The notes below the pieces were generated by a model, which saw only the letters and a program-made list of their open reading frames with translations, was not told the origin of the DNA and did not search any database. A stretch of 23,550 bases of DNA from MGIIa-L3 sp038150305 (lineage in GTDB: Archaea; Thermoplasmatota; Poseidoniia; Poseidoniales; Poseidoniaceae): the NCBI GenBank assembly GCA_038150305.1, contig JAYOTG010000028.1, positions 1-23,550 on the forward strand, in the 5' to 3' direction. This document shows positions 23,453 through 23,550 of the stretch, in pieces (within the stretch, counting starts at the first letter, position 1; each line of letters begins with the position of its first letter). Made by a program: the position numbers and the translations under genes.

Positions 23453-23550
23453 CCGCCGCCAAGGCGCCCGCCGTTTTCCAACTTCTCGAAGGCCTCGTCC
23501 ATGCGACGTTGACTGAAGGCCCGCTCCACCTGCAGGTATTGCTTCAGGCC
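23428..23550 (-). CDS. fen: Flap endonuclease 1 C-terminus (partial, 5' part beyond right edge)
   Basis: The minus-strand frame is open from the edge to a TGA at 23428-23430, giving the last 40 residues of a protein. They read as an LKQYLQVERAFSQRRMDEAF helix, EKL and a Gly-rich linker ending in QTSLFSF. The pattern (Y/F)L-x3-(R/H)-x-FS-x2-R-x4-(L/F)-x2-L, followed by a short linker and a terminal Q-x-x-L-x-x-F/W, matches the end of archaeal FEN1, where the tail is the PCNA-interacting (PIP) box. FEN1 removes 5' flaps in Okazaki-fragment maturation and repair. Another PIP-tailed replication protein is possible because only 40 residues are visible. It overlaps the convergent membrane-protein gene by 25 bases. 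Confidence 0.7.
   Translation of the reverse strand, partial: GLKQYLQVERAFSQRRMDEAFEKLENGGRLGGGQTSLFSF

Overview
This window most likely comes from an archaeon of the Thermoplasmatota, probably marine Euryarchaeota group II (Poseidoniia) or a close relative. The evidence is a euryarchaeal type IV pilin (conserved VSPVIATILMVAITVVLAG core), a type II methionine aminopeptidase, a single-domain YrdC/TsaC protein, a DNA2/NAM7-type helicase, and the C-terminal tail of an archaeal FEN1 with a PCNA-binding motif. The rest is bacterial-like, including an AceE-type pyruvate dehydrogenase E1 and a CaiB/BaiF CoA-transferase, which suits a surface-ocean archaeon with many acquired genes. The organism assignment is inference. 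The 100-N gap shows that this is a scaffolded, probably metagenomic, assembly.

Region 1 (1-~7.7 kb) is a cell-surface polysaccharide locus. A leftward, tightly coupled operon (4406 to 1) encodes a QueC-like PP-loop protein, a GT-B glycosyltransferase, a small SAM methyltransferase and a tandem-domain GT2 glycosyltransferase that runs off the left edge. Divergent from it is a GalE-like sugar-nucleotide epimerase. A convergent GT4 glycosyltransferase and a divergent membrane-anchored GT2 complete the locus. G+C is about 45-52% up to ~5.94 kb and 63-72% beyond ~6.0 kb in the lines I counted. The break lies inside the GT4 gene and looks like the edge of an exchangeable island.

Region 2 (7.8-8.7 kb) holds an isolated pilin gene and a 407-base upstream region. 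Region 3 (8.7-14.5 kb) is a leftward run of six genes: helicase, RDD membrane protein, a protein with a (Ser-Gly-Pro-Pro)n tail, a 91-aa protein, TsaC-like protein and methionine aminopeptidase. Several junctions overlap (GTGA, ATGA). The assembly gap lies inside the SGPP repeat. Its flanks are a perfect 55-base duplication, and removing the gap plus one copy restores the reading frame exactly.

Region 4 (14.5-16.9 kb) is a rightward trio: a zinc-ribbon/acidic-linker protein, a GNAT acetyltransferase and a CE4-type deacetylase. Region 5 (16.9-21.5 kb) is leftward: a polytopic membrane protein and then an AceE-type E1 carrying its own N-terminal lipoyl domain, an unusual architecture. Region 6 (21.5-23.55 kb) has a CoA-transferase, a candidate 29-aa membrane peptide ending back-to-back with it, a polytopic membrane protein, and the C-terminus of FEN1 at the right edge. 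I found no tRNA, rRNA, CRISPR array or insertion sequence.
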